From positions 2,692,001 to 2,756,000 of the forward strand of contig NZ_CP053348.1 of assembly GCF_013394595.1 (NCBI RefSeq): DNA of 64,000 nt, written 5' to 3'. The stretch is from Winogradskyella forsetii. GTDB lineage: Bacteria > Bacteroidota > Bacteroidia > Flavobacteriales > Flavobacteriaceae. A model generated the notes under the pieces. The model had not been told where the DNA came from. It saw only the letters and a list, made by a program, of their open reading frames with translations, and did no database searches. Every line of letters begins with the position of its first letter. Within the stretch, counting starts at the first letter, position 1. This document shows, piece after piece, positions 26,654-36,666 of this stretch. The position numbers and the translations under genes were made by a program.

Positions 26654-27424
26654 TTGAAACTCAAAAAATCAGAATTAAAAGACTTCCTAGACGAAAAAGT
26701 CAATCGCTATAATCATCCCAAATTTATTGAGAGTGATCCCATTCAAATTCCGCATCAATTTTCAAAAAAGGAAGATATTGAAATTGCTGGGTTTTTAACG
26801 GCAACCATTGCTTGGGGAAACCGTAAAAGCATTATTAAAAATGCGCATCAAATGATGGACTTATTGGACCACTCCCCTTTTGAGTTTGTGATGCAACACC
26901 AAACTTCCGACTTAGAGCGTTTTGAGGGCTTTGTGCATCGTACTTTTAATAGTGATGACTTCAAACAGTTTGTTACAAGTCTGCGATATGTATATCAACA
27001 GCATCACGGTTTGGAAGCGGTTTTTGCCAAGCATGCTGAGCCAGCGTCACTTCAACAGAGTATTCATCAGTTTAAAAATGTATTCTTTGAGTTACCACAT
27101 TTAGAGCGTACCAAAAAACATGTGAGTGATCCGCTTAAAAATTCAGCAGCCAAACGTATTAATATGTTTTTGCGTTGGATGGTTCGTAACGACAATAATG
27201 GTGTGGATTTTGGGATTTGGGAATCAGTGTCGTCTTCACAATTGAGTTGTCCACTCGATGTGCATTCTGGCAACGTGGCCAGAAAACTAGGCTTGCTAAA
27301 ACGCAAACAAAATGACGGCAAAGCTCTAGTGGAATTAGACCAAGCCTTGAGAAAACTAGACCCAATAGATCCTGTAAAGTATGATTTTGCTTTATTCGGT
27401 TTGGGTGTTTTTGAGGGCTTCTAA
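26654..27424 (+). CDS. TIGR02757 family protein (DUF2400)
   Basis: 256 aa, starting at TTG. The family is widespread in Bacteroidota, with conserved blocks here such as EIAGFLTATIAWGNRKSI, PLKNSAAKRINMFLRWMVR and SCPLDVHSGNVARKLGLLKRKQNDGKA; the helical, HhH-like C-terminus (DPIDPVKYDFALFGLG) recalls DNA glycosylase-type folds, but no function is established. The start is set by agreement with family N-termini (KKSELKDFLDEKVNRYN); no ATG is available at that point. Followed 51 bp later by the S10 peptidase. Confidence 0.92.
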   Translation: MKLKKSELKDFLDEKVNRYNHPKFIESDPIQIPHQFSKKEDIEIAGFLTATIAWGNRKSIIKNAHQMMDLLDHSPFEFVMQHQTSDLERFEGFVHRTFNSDDFKQFVTSLRYVYQQHHGLEAVFAKHAEPASLQQSIHQFKNVFFELPHLERTKKHVSDPLKNSAAKRINMFLRWMVRNDNNGVDFGIWESVSSSQLSCPLDVHSGNVARKLGLLKRKQNDGKALVELDQALRKLDPIDPVKYDFALFGLGVFEGF

Positions 27425-27475
27425 ATGGCCACTTAAATTTACTATCTTTAGAACTTCAACCAAAAATCTTTCAAA

Positions 27476-28963
27476 ATGAAATATCGCCTGACACTACTTT
27501 TAATATGCTGTTGTGCTATCAGCTTTTCACAAGATTTAAAAATTCCTGTAGACACTACTATTGTGAGCAATGGTACCGTAACCATTAAAGGCAAACCCAT
27601 TACTTACAAGGCCGAAACTGGTTTTCAACCGGTTTGGGACGACGACGGAAAAATCATCGCCTCGTTATATTACACCTATTACAAACGTACCAATGACAGC
27701 AAAGGCAACGACAGACCTATTATGTATTCCTTTAATGGTGGACCAGGTTCGGCCTCACTTTGGATGCATATTGCATACACAGGCCCAAAGATTTTAAACA
27801 TCGATGATGAAGGCTATCCCATACAACCGTATGGTATAAAGGACAATCCTTATTCCATATTGGATGTGGCCGATATTGTGTTTATCAATCCTGTAAATAC
27901 AGGCTATTCCAGAAAAGTAGCTGATAAGGAAGGTAAAATGCCAGACGACAAATTATTCTTTGGTGTCAATGCCGATGTCAAATATCTCGCCAGTTGGATG
28001 AATACTTTCACGACGCGACAAAACCGCTGGCAATCCCCAAAATATATTATTGGCGAAAGTTATGGCGGCACACGCGTTATGGGATTGTCTTTGGAACTTC
28101 AAAATAACCAATGGCTCTATCTCAATGGTGTGATTTTGGTGTCTCCTGCAGATTATAAAGTGGTACGTGTTGGTGGTCCATTATCTTCTAGTTTATATTT
28201 GCCCTACTACACCGCAGCAGCTTGGTATCATAATAGGTTAGATCCAGCGCTTCAGAAAAAGGATTTATTGGAAATTTTACCAGAAGCTGAAACCTTTGCC
28301 ATTAACGAATTAATGCCTGCGCTTGCCAAAGGTGGATTCATTGGTGAAACCGAAAAAAATGCTATAGCGAAGCAGATGAGCTATTATTCAGGGTTATCGG
28401 AAAAAGTGATTTTACAACAAAACCTAGAGGTTCCCAATCGTTTTTTCTGGAAAGAATTACTACGTGATAAAACTGGGGAAACCATTGGTCGTTTGGATTC
28501 CAGATATATTGGTATGGACAGGGTTGAAACTGGCGATAGCCCAGACTATAGCGCAGAACTCAGCTCTTGGGTGCATTCCTTTACACCTGCGATGAATTAT
28601 TACATTCAGAATGAATTGGGTCTTAAAACCGATGTGAAATACAATGTTTTTGGCGACGTTGGAAATTGGGATCGAACCAACGATAATACAAGGGAAAATT
28701 TACGTCAAGCCATGGCACAGAATCCTTATTTAAAGGTGTTGACACAGTCTGGATATTACGATGGAGCCACCACTTATTTTTCGGCTAAATATTCGCAATG
28801 GCAAATTGATCCCAGTGGAAAAATGAAAGACCGATTCTCCTTTAAAGGGTATAGAAGTGGCCACATGATGTATTTACGGAATGAAGATCTTGAAAAGGCC
28901 AATGACGACCTAAGGGAATTCATAAACAGCTCATTACCAAAGGGAAAGTCAGCTAAATATTGA
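27476..28963 (+). CDS. Exported S10 family serine carboxypeptidase
   Basis: 495 aa with a signal peptide (LLLICCCAISFSQ). Alpha/beta-hydrolase fold with the S10 hallmarks: oxyanion region FNGGPGSASLW, nucleophile Ser195 in GESYGG, probable Asp429 in SGYYDGAT, and His463 in YRSGHMMY. It removes C-terminal residues from peptides at acidic to neutral pH, probably in the periplasm or outside. Bacterial S10 members of this length are common in Bacteroidota. It probably supplies peptide-derived amino acids; no transporter is adjacent. Confidence 0.93.
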   Translation: MKYRLTLLLICCCAISFSQDLKIPVDTTIVSNGTVTIKGKPITYKAETGFQPVWDDDGKIIASLYYTYYKRTNDSKGNDRPIMYSFNGGPGSASLWMHIAYTGPKILNIDDEGYPIQPYGIKDNPYSILDVADIVFINPVNTGYSRKVADKEGKMPDDKLFFGVNADVKYLASWMNTFTTRQNRWQSPKYIIGESYGGTRVMGLSLELQNNQWLYLNGVILVSPADYKVVRVGGPLSSSLYLPYYTAAAWYHNRLDPALQKKDLLEILPEAETFAINELMPALAKGGFIGETEKNAIAKQMSYYSGLSEKVILQQNLEVPNRFFWKELLRDKTGETIGRLDSRYIGMDRVETGDSPDYSAELSSWVHSFTPAMNYYIQNELGLKTDVKYNVFGDVGNWDRTNDNTRENLRQAMAQNPYLKVLTQSGYYDGATTYFSAKYSQWQIDPSGKMKDRFSFKGYRSGHMMYLRNEDLEKANDDLREFINSSLPKGKSAKY

Positions 28964-29056
28964 TTTTGTGTTTTTTTTGGGAATTAAAGTAAAACTTCTT
29001 AATTATTTTTAACGTAAATAGCATAAGAAACTATTTGATTATAATTTCCCCCAAAT

Positions 29057-30241
29057 ATGACAAGCCCAAAATTTCCGAAAAACGAATTACAGCGCTTAGA
29101 AGCTGTAAAATCCTATAACATCTTAGATAGCTTACCAGAAGAGGATTATGATAATATAACTGCTTTGGTGGCCTCTATTTGCGATATACCTATTGCGTTG
29201 ATTGCCGTGTTAGATACTAATCGCAATTTTTTTAAATCATATCATGGCATCCCTTTTAATGAATCGCCTAGGGATATTTCTTTCTGTGGACACACCATCT
29301 TGAATGAAGACATATTAATCATAAAAGATGCCAGAAAAGACAAACGATTCATTGATAACCCACTTGTTACAGAGCAGCAAGCTATATTTTATGCAGGAGT
29401 ACCATTAATTAATCCAGAAGGTTTCCCTTTAGGCACTATTTGTGTTTTCGATCATAAGCCAAGAGAATTAGATAAATCCCAAATCAACGCCCTAAAATCC
29501 CTTGGAAAACAAGTGGTCAATCTATTGGAATTAAGGCGTAAAAATTTTATTCTAGAAGCAACCAAAACAGAACTGGAAGATCGAAATAAACGACTGGCCG
29601 TTTTTGCCAGTCATGTTTCGCACGATTTAAAGTCGCCATTAGCCAATATTACATCGCTAACCGATTTATTAAAACAAGACGATGCGTCGCGTTTATCGGA
29701 AGATTCTAAAGGCTATTTAAACTATATTGAAGAATCTACAACAGTACTTAAAGATTATATTGATGGTATTTTGCGCTACTACAAATCTGACGAACTTTTA
29801 AAAGCAAAAAAGGAAGATGTAGAGCTTTCCGAATTAGCTGAAGACATAAAGCGTGTTTTAGTATCCAATACTGATAAAATCATTGCACCCAATACTACAA
29901 TACAGCATATAAACAAAGCAGCACTTTCACAGATCCTTATTAATTTAGTGGATAACGCTTTAAAATATAATGATAAGGCTGAACGTATGGTGACCATTGC
30001 ATATGAGTTCCTATCGGACCATCACCAGTTTAAAGTTACGGACAATGGGATTGGAATTCCAGAAAACCAAAAAGATAAGATCTTTGACATCTTCAGAACC
30101 GTAAAAAATGATTTTGGAAAGTCGAGTACGGGAATTGGGTTAAGTACCGTAAAAAACCTGGTTGAAAAACTAAATGGACAAATTTCTGTCGATTCTGAAC
30201 TTGGAAAAGGCAGCACGTTTACATTTACGATAGGATTGTAA
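29057..30241 (+). CDS. GAF-domain sensor histidine kinase
   Basis: 394 aa, soluble. GAF domain at about 20-165 (IALIAVLDTNRNFFKSYHG, FYAGVPLINPEGFPLGTICVFD), a short coiled coil, then HisKA with the phospho-His in FASHVSHDLKSPLANI (about residue 195) and a HATPase domain: N box LVDNALKY, G1 DNGIGIP, F box, G2 STGIGLSTVKNL. No receiver domain or regulator gene is adjacent, so it is an orphan kinase. The ligand bound by the GAF domain cannot be read from sequence. Followed by a strong bidirectional terminator. Confidence 0.93.
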   Translation: MTSPKFPKNELQRLEAVKSYNILDSLPEEDYDNITALVASICDIPIALIAVLDTNRNFFKSYHGIPFNESPRDISFCGHTILNEDILIIKDARKDKRFIDNPLVTEQQAIFYAGVPLINPEGFPLGTICVFDHKPRELDKSQINALKSLGKQVVNLLELRRKNFILEATKTELEDRNKRLAVFASHVSHDLKSPLANITSLTDLLKQDDASRLSEDSKGYLNYIEESTTVLKDYIDGILRYYKSDELLKAKKEDVELSELAEDIKRVLVSNTDKIIAPNTTIQHINKAALSQILINLVDNALKYNDKAERMVTIAYEFLSDHHQFKVTDNGIGIPENQKDKIFDIFRTVKNDFGKSSTGIGLSTVKNLVEKLNGQISVDSELGKGSTFTFTIGL

Positions 30242-30247
30242 AAAGAA

Positions 30248-30279
30248 AAAGCTGTTAAACAGTATTGTCTAACAGCTTT
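30248..30279. terminator. Bidirectional intrinsic terminator
   Basis: AAAGCTGTTA and TAACAGCTTT form a 10-bp perfect stem between two convergent genes, with A/T-rich flanks on both sides. Confidence 0.85.
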
Positions 30280-30300
30280 CAATTGGATCTAAAATTATAA

Positions 30301-32193
30301 TTAACCTTTCAACCAAGCCGCTCTCAACGCTTTCTGTGCGTCGGTTGCCTTTTCATCTTCAACAATAGATTCACCCGTTGCATATGCTTTGGTTAAGGTG
30401 GCTTCAATGCTAATCGGTTGACCTTCACGCTCTATTTCCATAGTGATATCTTGGCCTTCTTGCCACCCAAACATGCCTCCAATCACTTGTTGTGCATTTG
30501 CCATAGTTAAATCCATACCGTTTACCTTCTTAATGACGTCACCTGCCTGTATATTCTGTGATTTCCAAAATGAATTCTGTAAAGCCATAGGTGCAAAGAA
30601 AATAGTCCCTTTTGCTTGATCAGCATCAAAAATCACATTCTGTCCGCCTGCAAAAATATAGTTGGTTTCCACTTTGGTTTCGCCCATCTTTAAGCCCACC
30701 ATGGCAAAAAATTCATCATAGTTAATAGGTACATCACCTTCAACATGTGTTTTTAGGAATTCACCAACACTTGGATAGGTCATTGCCGTGATATCAGCAA
30801 TCAGCTTATCATCTTCAAAAGGTTTTTCTTTCCCGTATTTTGCAGAAAGTTCTTTCATTAAGGACAACATACTGCGGTTACCATCACTTTCCTTTCGCAT
30901 TAAAATATCAACACACATGCCGATAAGTGCGCCTTTCATATACACATTATAATAATTACTGGCATATGGTTCTTTTAAGATATTCTCGCTCATAATCGTA
31001 AAGCTCATGGCATCATCCAAACGCTTAGAGGTTTGTATTTTAGAATTGATCGTATTGTAAAATATTTGGTTTTCCACTAAACCTTCATAAACCTGAAAAT
31101 GCTGCGCAAAGTATTCCGTAACCCCTTCATACATCCATAAATGTTTGGAAAATGTCGGTTGGTTGTAATCAAAATAGTGTACATCTTCAGAATGTACAGA
31201 TAATGGTGTTACAATATGAAAAAACTCGTGAGACACCACATCAATAATGGAACTCTTTAGTGACTCTAAACTTTCACTTTCGCTAAAAACAGCTACTGTT
31301 GATGTGTGATGTTCTAAGGCTCCAAAACCTTTAGGGTCATTTTCACCTCCTCTGGATAAGTATAAATAAATGTCGTAACGCGGTGTTGTATTCACATCGC
31401 CTAAATAACGCTTTTGCGCTTCCATCATTTTGTAAACCGTCTCTTTTAAACTTGCTGCAGTATGTTTACCTGTTGGCGAATAAAGACTCAAAACGATTTT
31501 AATATCACCTACCATAAATTCTTCAACATCCAAATTTCCATACATCATTGGGTTATCGGTAATATCGAAATAACGATCTGCAAAATAGCTACTGGTCATT
31601 GTTGTACCATCTGCGCTAGTCGTCGTACCTTTATTTTCTAAAGCAGACGTTCTCTCAAAAGAGGCAGGAGCAGTGACATCCACAGCATATTGATTGTTCT
31701 TTAAAGAATCAAAATAACCAACAAACCCATGTAGGTTTAACACATAGTTATCGTCTTCGATATTAGTACCACCTGGCGAAAATATATCCTCTCCTCCTAT
31801 GCCACCAGTCGTTTCAATGTCAAACGTATCATTAACATAATATTGAAGTTTATCTAATTTCGTAGCCTCAGTAATGGTCCAAGTATTATCATCTACTTTG
31901 GTTACCGTTAATTCATTGCCATCATAATCCAAAGCTTTAAAATCATCAACATACTTACCGAAATCACTTACGGAATAGGTACCTTGTACAACTCTTGGCA
32001 ACCTATACGTTACCGTTTCAGTTGTAAAACGTCCAGGATTAATAGTTACTGGCACTCTATCATTATTGACTGCGGTTAAATCCAAAGCCGTCATAATAGG
32101 ATTGCTTACTGCTAAATCGTCTACCGTTGGTTTTGCAGATCCGCAACCTACCAAAACGATACTCAAGCCAAGAATGGCTAAATAATTCTTCAT
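30301..32193 (-). CDS. M61 family metallopeptidase lipoprotein with PDZ domain
   Basis: 630 aa. Lipobox in LSIVLVGCGSAKP predicts an anchored lipoprotein. The N-terminal beta domain (MYGNLDVEEF region) is followed by the M61 catalytic domain with HEFFH (H322, E323, H326) and the downstream Glu in WMYEGVTEYFAQHF. A C-terminal PDZ domain (about 525-605) contains SFWKSQNIQAGDVIKKVNGMDL. M61 glycyl aminopeptidases act on N-terminal Gly or Ala. Upstream, CAAATCTA on the plus strand gives a -7 candidate. Family secure; substrate inferred. Confidence 0.94.
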   Translation of the reverse strand: MKNYLAILGLSIVLVGCGSAKPTVDDLAVSNPIMTALDLTAVNNDRVPVTINPGRFTTETVTYRLPRVVQGTYSVSDFGKYVDDFKALDYDGNELTVTKVDDNTWTITEATKLDKLQYYVNDTFDIETTGGIGGEDIFSPGGTNIEDDNYVLNLHGFVGYFDSLKNNQYAVDVTAPASFERTSALENKGTTTSADGTTMTSSYFADRYFDITDNPMMYGNLDVEEFMVGDIKIVLSLYSPTGKHTAASLKETVYKMMEAQKRYLGDVNTTPRYDIYLYLSRGGENDPKGFGALEHHTSTVAVFSESESLESLKSSIIDVVSHEFFHIVTPLSVHSEDVHYFDYNQPTFSKHLWMYEGVTEYFAQHFQVYEGLVENQIFYNTINSKIQTSKRLDDAMSFTIMSENILKEPYASNYYNVYMKGALIGMCVDILMRKESDGNRSMLSLMKELSAKYGKEKPFEDDKLIADITAMTYPSVGEFLKTHVEGDVPINYDEFFAMVGLKMGETKVETNYIFAGGQNVIFDADQAKGTIFFAPMALQNSFWKSQNIQAGDVIKKVNGMDLTMANAQQVIGGMFGWQEGQDITMEIEREGQPISIEATLTKAYATGESIVEDEKATDAQKALRAAWLKG

Positions 32194-32223
32194 GTTAAAT
32201 ATTTAATTTTTTTACAAGTCTTG

Positions 32224-32231
32224 CAAATCTA
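32224..32231 (-). promoter_or_regulatory. Candidate TAnnTTTG -7 element for the M61 gene
   Basis: TAGATTTG on the minus strand, 31 bp before the start codon. Confidence 0.45.
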
Positions 32232-32277
32232 CAATCTGTTACCACTTAAAATCTAAAGGTTTTGTTAAATTCGCAGC

Positions 32278-33285
32278 ATGTTAAAGCCCTTAGTGAGCAT
32301 TTTAGTCCCTTTCAAAAACACGGACGCATTTATTGCCGAATGTTTGGATTCTATCTTGAACCAATCCTACTCCAATTGGGAAGCTATTTTTGTTGATGAC
32401 CATTCTGATGATGATTCACACACTATTGTTGAACGTTATGCTGAAAAAGATAGCAGAATCAAGTTCCATAAAAATGAACACTCCGGAATTATCGACGCTT
32501 TAAAAACCGCTTACCAACATAGCTCTGGAACTTATATCACGAGAATGGACAGTGATGATATCATGACACCAATCCGACTTGAAACCATGGTCACCAATCT
32601 TGAAATATATGGTAGAAAGCATTTAGCCGTAGGTCAAGTAAAATACTTTAGAGCAGACGGTTTAAGTGATGGTTTTGCACGCTACGAACAATGGTTAAAT
32701 AGTTTAACGGTTGAAGGTAAAAACTATTCTGAAATTTACAAGGAATGTGTTATTCCCTCACCCTGTTGGATGTTGCATCGTATGGATTTTGACGCCTGTG
32801 GTGGTTTTAATTCAAATGTTTATCCTGAAGATTACGATTTAGCGTTTCGGTTTTATAAAGCCAACTATATTTGTATGCCCTGTGATAAAGTATTGTTACA
32901 TTGGCGCGATTACAGTACGAGAACCTCAAGAACGCATGAGCATTATGCCGAGAATTCATTTCTCGATCTTAAAGTGCATTATTTTTTAGAATTGAACTAT
33001 GATGCCTCGAGACCCTTAGCCATTTGGGGCGCAGGACATAAAGGCAAAACATTGGCTAAAATACTTCTAAAAGAAAATATTCCGTTTTTCTGGATTTGTG
33101 ATAACCCAAAGAAAATAGGAAAACATATTTATGATCAAGAACTTTATAATTTTGATTATTTAGCGGAACTACAACATCCCCAGAGTATTGTAACGGTTGC
33201 CAATTCTAAGGCTCAAAAAGAAATTACACGTTATTTTGAAAGTCAAAAGATGCAATCCATGGTCGATTATTTCTTTTTCTGTTAA
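32278..33285 (+). CDS. Family 2 (GT-A) glycosyltransferase
   Basis: 335 aa. The N-terminal GT-A domain carries SILVPFKNTDAFIAECLDSI, IFVDDHSDDDS and the DxD-type motif MDSDD; PCWMLHRMDFDACGGFN and YPEDYDLAFRF are acceptor-site elements. The C-terminal 80 residues contain IWGAGHKGKTLAKILLKE, a nucleotide-binding-like segment common in surface-sugar GT2 proteins. It probably builds a surface glycan; no other polysaccharide gene is adjacent, so its pathway is unclear. Divergent from the M61 gene, 84 bp away. Confidence 0.92.
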   Translation: MLKPLVSILVPFKNTDAFIAECLDSILNQSYSNWEAIFVDDHSDDDSHTIVERYAEKDSRIKFHKNEHSGIIDALKTAYQHSSGTYITRMDSDDIMTPIRLETMVTNLEIYGRKHLAVGQVKYFRADGLSDGFARYEQWLNSLTVEGKNYSEIYKECVIPSPCWMLHRMDFDACGGFNSNVYPEDYDLAFRFYKANYICMPCDKVLLHWRDYSTRTSRTHEHYAENSFLDLKVHYFLELNYDASRPLAIWGAGHKGKTLAKILLKENIPFFWICDNPKKIGKHIYDQELYNFDYLAELQHPQSIVTVANSKAQKEITRYFESQKMQSMVDYFFFC

Positions 33286-33343
33286 ATTTCCCTAAACCGA
33301 AACTAGGTAATCTCTTAGCATTCTATATATTTGAAGCTATAAA

Positions 33344-33376
33344 AGACCTTTCAGGTTTTAAAAACTTGAAAGGTCT
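33344..33376. repeat. Long hairpin, dispersed AGACCTTTCA family or terminator
   Basis: 16-bp arms with one mismatch (left begins AGACCTTTCAGG, right ends TGAAAGGTCT) lie between the GT2 and BatA genes. A T-poor tail makes a repeat element as likely as a terminator; a degenerate relative is at 12804. Confidence 0.65.
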
Positions 33377-33397
33377 GTAAAAACAACCATAACAGGA

Positions 33398-35323
33398 ATG
33401 CAATTCAAAAATCCCGAATTACTTTACGCCCTATTTTTGCTGGTCATTCCTATTCTTATACATTTATTTCAGCTACGCCGTTTTCAGAAAGTTGAATTTA
33501 CGAATGTAAAGTTTTTAAAATCAGTAAAGCTTCAAACACGAAAGAGCTCACAGCTTAAAAAATGGATTACACTTTTTACACGAATGCTTCTTTTAGCATG
33601 CGTTATCATTGCATTTGCCCAACCTTTTATTCCGAATACAGAAGATTTCAATGAAGCCCAAGAAACCGTAATTTATTTGGACAATTCCTTCAGCATGCAA
33701 GCCAAAGGGAGCAATGGCACCTTGCTTAACGAAGCCATTCAAGATATCATAAATACCTTACCTGAAGATGAGACCATCAGTTTGTTTACTAATGATAAAA
33801 CCTTTAGAAACACAACCGTAAAAGCCTTGAAAAATGATTTGATTCAATTGTCACATTCCCCAACACAGCTCAATTATGATGCGGCTTATTTGAAAGGAAA
33901 ACAGTTGTTTTTAAATGAAGGTGCTGCGACTCGGAATTTGGTTTTGGTGTCCGATTTTCAGCAAAAAGGAAATCTATTGAATTTTGAAGCAGATTCTACG
34001 GTGCAACTAAAATTGGTACAACCGAAATCGACCTTGGTTTCCAATATCAGTATCGATAGTATCTATGTGTCTAACGCAACAGCTGAAACTCTAGACCTTA
34101 AGTTAAAATTATCCAATGAAGCCGAACCTATCGATAATGTGACGATTTCGTTATTCAATGATGAGGTGTTGCTTACAAAAAGTGCCGTTGATATAGACAA
34201 AGAAGCAGAAGCTACGTTTACGGTTGCCAATAATAAGGTGATTAATGGTAAACTAACCATAGACGATGCAGGCTTGCAATATGACAATACGTTCTATTTC
34301 AATATCAATTCAAAACCTAAAATTAAGGTGTTGACTATTAATGAAGCAACGGATGATTCGTTTTTAAATCGGATTTATACCGATGATGAATTTGACTTTA
34401 AAAGTTTCAAATTGAATTCACTTAATTTTAATTTGATTCCTGAACAAAATCTCATTGTCCTTAATGAACTTGAAACTATTTCAAATGCCTTAAAAACGGC
34501 TTTAATTGCCTTTAAAAACGATGGTGGAAAACTCTTGGTAATTCCTGCTGATAAAATTGATTTAAATTCTTATAATCAGTTATTTAGTGCGTCTAACAGT
34601 AATGGTTATTCCGATCAAAACGCCAATGAAAAAAGAATAACAAGCATCAACTATAACCATCCACTTTTAGCGAATGCTTTTTATTCAAAAGTGACTAATT
34701 TTCAATATCCTAAAGTGGCAAAATCGTATCGTTTTTCTTCCAATTCCAACTCTGTTTTGTCCTATGAAGATGGCTCGCCTTTTTTAGTGGGAAACACAAA
34801 CACCTATGCCTTTTCTGCAGCTTTGAATTCGGATAATTCAAACTTTAAAAATTCACAATTAATCATTCCTGTGCTGTATAATTTAGGATTACAGAGTTTG
34901 AAATTGTCAAAATTATATTACACCGTCGGTCAACCAAATTCTATTGCGATTCAGACGTCCATTGGACAAGATGATATTTTAACACTAGATTCTGACGAAA
35001 ACTCTGTGATTCCACTTCAAAAAACCTATAGCAAATCTGTGCTTTTGGAAACAGAAGATTTCCCTAATACTGCCGGAATTCTGAAGGTTAAGAATAAGGA
35101 CAATGTACTTCAAAATTTAAGCTTCAATTATAACAGAACAGAAAGCAATCTCAGCTACTATGATTTAAACACCTTGGCAGATGCAAACGTAGAATCGAGT
35201 TTAGCCACGACCATTAACAACATAAAAAGTAACACAACTATTAATGCGTTATGGAAATGGTTTGTTATTTTTGCACTAGTATTTTTAATTATAGAAATGC
35301 TGCTTTTGAAATTTTTGAAATAA
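33398..35323 (+). CDS. BatA N-terminal-domain membrane protein with VWA-like domain
   Basis: 641 aa. The N-terminal BatA double-transmembrane region (PELLYALFLLVIPILIHLFQ; second helix at about 56-77) is followed by a von Willebrand A-like segment with the MIDAS-type YLDNSFSM at about 95, then a long beta-rich region and a C-terminal transmembrane helix (WFVIFALVFLIIEMLLLKF). In Bacteroidota such proteins sit by aerotolerance genes or as the first gene of this four-gene set. Likely envelope scaffold or stress-related; function unproven. 89 bp before the PyrC-like gene. Confidence 0.88.
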   Translation: MQFKNPELLYALFLLVIPILIHLFQLRRFQKVEFTNVKFLKSVKLQTRKSSQLKKWITLFTRMLLLACVIIAFAQPFIPNTEDFNEAQETVIYLDNSFSMQAKGSNGTLLNEAIQDIINTLPEDETISLFTNDKTFRNTTVKALKNDLIQLSHSPTQLNYDAAYLKGKQLFLNEGAATRNLVLVSDFQQKGNLLNFEADSTVQLKLVQPKSTLVSNISIDSIYVSNATAETLDLKLKLSNEAEPIDNVTISLFNDEVLLTKSAVDIDKEAEATFTVANNKVINGKLTIDDAGLQYDNTFYFNINSKPKIKVLTINEATDDSFLNRIYTDDEFDFKSFKLNSLNFNLIPEQNLIVLNELETISNALKTALIAFKNDGGKLLVIPADKIDLNSYNQLFSASNSNGYSDQNANEKRITSINYNHPLLANAFYSKVTNFQYPKVAKSYRFSSNSNSVLSYEDGSPFLVGNTNTYAFSAALNSDNSNFKNSQLIIPVLYNLGLQSLKLSKLYYTVGQPNSIAIQTSIGQDDILTLDSDENSVIPLQKTYSKSVLLETEDFPNTAGILKVKNKDNVLQNLSFNYNRTESNLSYYDLNTLADANVESSLATTINNIKSNTTINALWKWFVIFALVFLIIEMLLLKFLK

Positions 35324-35412
35324 AAAATTTAAAAAAGTTATTATGTTAGTGAGTTATTTAGTCGTTTTGCTTTTATAACTTAATAATCTAATATCTCACA
35401 TAACCAAAAAAA

Positions 35413-36666
35413 ATGAACGCACTCATAAAATCTGCAACCATCGTTGATTCTAAAAGTGATTTTCACAATGAAACGGTTGATATTTTAATTGAAAAAGGTC
35501 GTATTTCCAAGATTTCCAAACGCATTGCCAATCCTAATAATTACCAAGAAATAAAACTGGACAACTTGCATGTGTCGCAAGGTTGGTTTGATAGCAGTGT
35601 TTCTTTTGGTGAACCGGGTTACGAAGAACGTGAAACCATAAGCAACGGTTTAAAAACTGCTGCACGTTCTGGTTTTACGTCGGTAGTTTTAAACGCCAAT
35701 TCCAATCCTGTAATTGATAGCTACGCAGATATTACATTTGTGAAGTCTAAAGCAAATGGCAATGCGGTTAAGCTCTATCCTACTGGCGCATTGACACAAG
35801 GAAGCAAAGGCGAGGATTTAGCGGAATTGTTTGATATGGGTAATGCTGGAGCGGTTGCTTTTTACGATTACCAAAAACCGATTTCCAATCCAAACCTGAT
35901 GAAAATTGCCTTGCAATATGCCAGTAATTTTGATGGACTGGTGTTCTCGTTTCCGCAAGAATCAAAAATTTCGGGACTTGGTGTTGCCAACGAACATATA
36001 AACAGTACTAAATTAGGATTAAAAGGAAATCCGGCGTTAGCAGAGGAATTACAAGTCGCACGAGATTTATTCCTATTGGAATATACCGAAGGCAAACTTC
36101 ATATACCAACGATTTCAACAGTAAAATCAGTGGAATTGATTCGTGCTGCAAAGGCTAAGAAACTGGATGTAACGTGTAGCGTGGCCATTCATAACTTGGT
36201 TTTTACGGATGATGTTTTGCAAGAATTCGATACCAATTTTAAAGTGCTTCCGCCTTTAAGAACACAAACTGATTGTGAGGGGTTGATTGAAGGCCTAAAA
36301 GATGGCACCATCGATATGGTCACCACAGACCATAATCCGATAGATATTGAAGATAAAAAAATAGAATTTGATTATGCTAAATATGGCACCATCGGTTTAG
36401 AGTCGGCTTTTGGTGCACTCCAAAACATCTTTACGACTAAAAAAACGGTCAGTCTATTAACTCAAGGTAAATCCCGTTTTGGCATTTCTGAAACTGCGAT
36501 TAGCGAAGGTCAAATTGCAGATTTAGCATTGTTTAATCCAGATACAACATACGAGTTTACTACTACTCACTTGTCGTCCCGTTCTAAGAATAGTATGTTT
36601 TTGGGTTCAAAACTGAAAGGCGCAACTTATGGCGTTATTGCTAATAATAAAATGGTATTAAAATAA
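35413..36666 (+). CDS. Dihydroorotase homologue, probably catalytically inactive
   Basis: 417 aa, amidohydrolase fold resembling class I dihydroorotase (dihydroorotase closes carbamoyl-aspartate in pyrimidine synthesis). Family landmarks are present, for example FGEPGYEERETISNG and MVTTDHNPI, but the metal-binding histidines are gone: the HxH strand reads SSVSF, the position of the next His reads FSFPQE, and HxCHVS is LHIPTIS. The DHNP aspartate remains. This points to a PyrC'-like non-catalytic protein or a changed activity. Overlaps the next gene by 1 bp. Confidence 0.85.
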   Translation: MNALIKSATIVDSKSDFHNETVDILIEKGRISKISKRIANPNNYQEIKLDNLHVSQGWFDSSVSFGEPGYEERETISNGLKTAARSGFTSVVLNANSNPVIDSYADITFVKSKANGNAVKLYPTGALTQGSKGEDLAELFDMGNAGAVAFYDYQKPISNPNLMKIALQYASNFDGLVFSFPQESKISGLGVANEHINSTKLGLKGNPALAEELQVARDLFLLEYTEGKLHIPTISTVKSVELIRAAKAKKLDVTCSVAIHNLVFTDDVLQEFDTNFKVLPPLRTQTDCEGLIEGLKDGTIDMVTTDHNPIDIEDKKIEFDYAKYGTIGLESAFGALQNIFTTKKTVSLLTQGKSRFGISETAISEGQIADLALFNPDTTYEFTTTHLSSRSKNSMFLGSKLKGATYGVIANNKMVLK

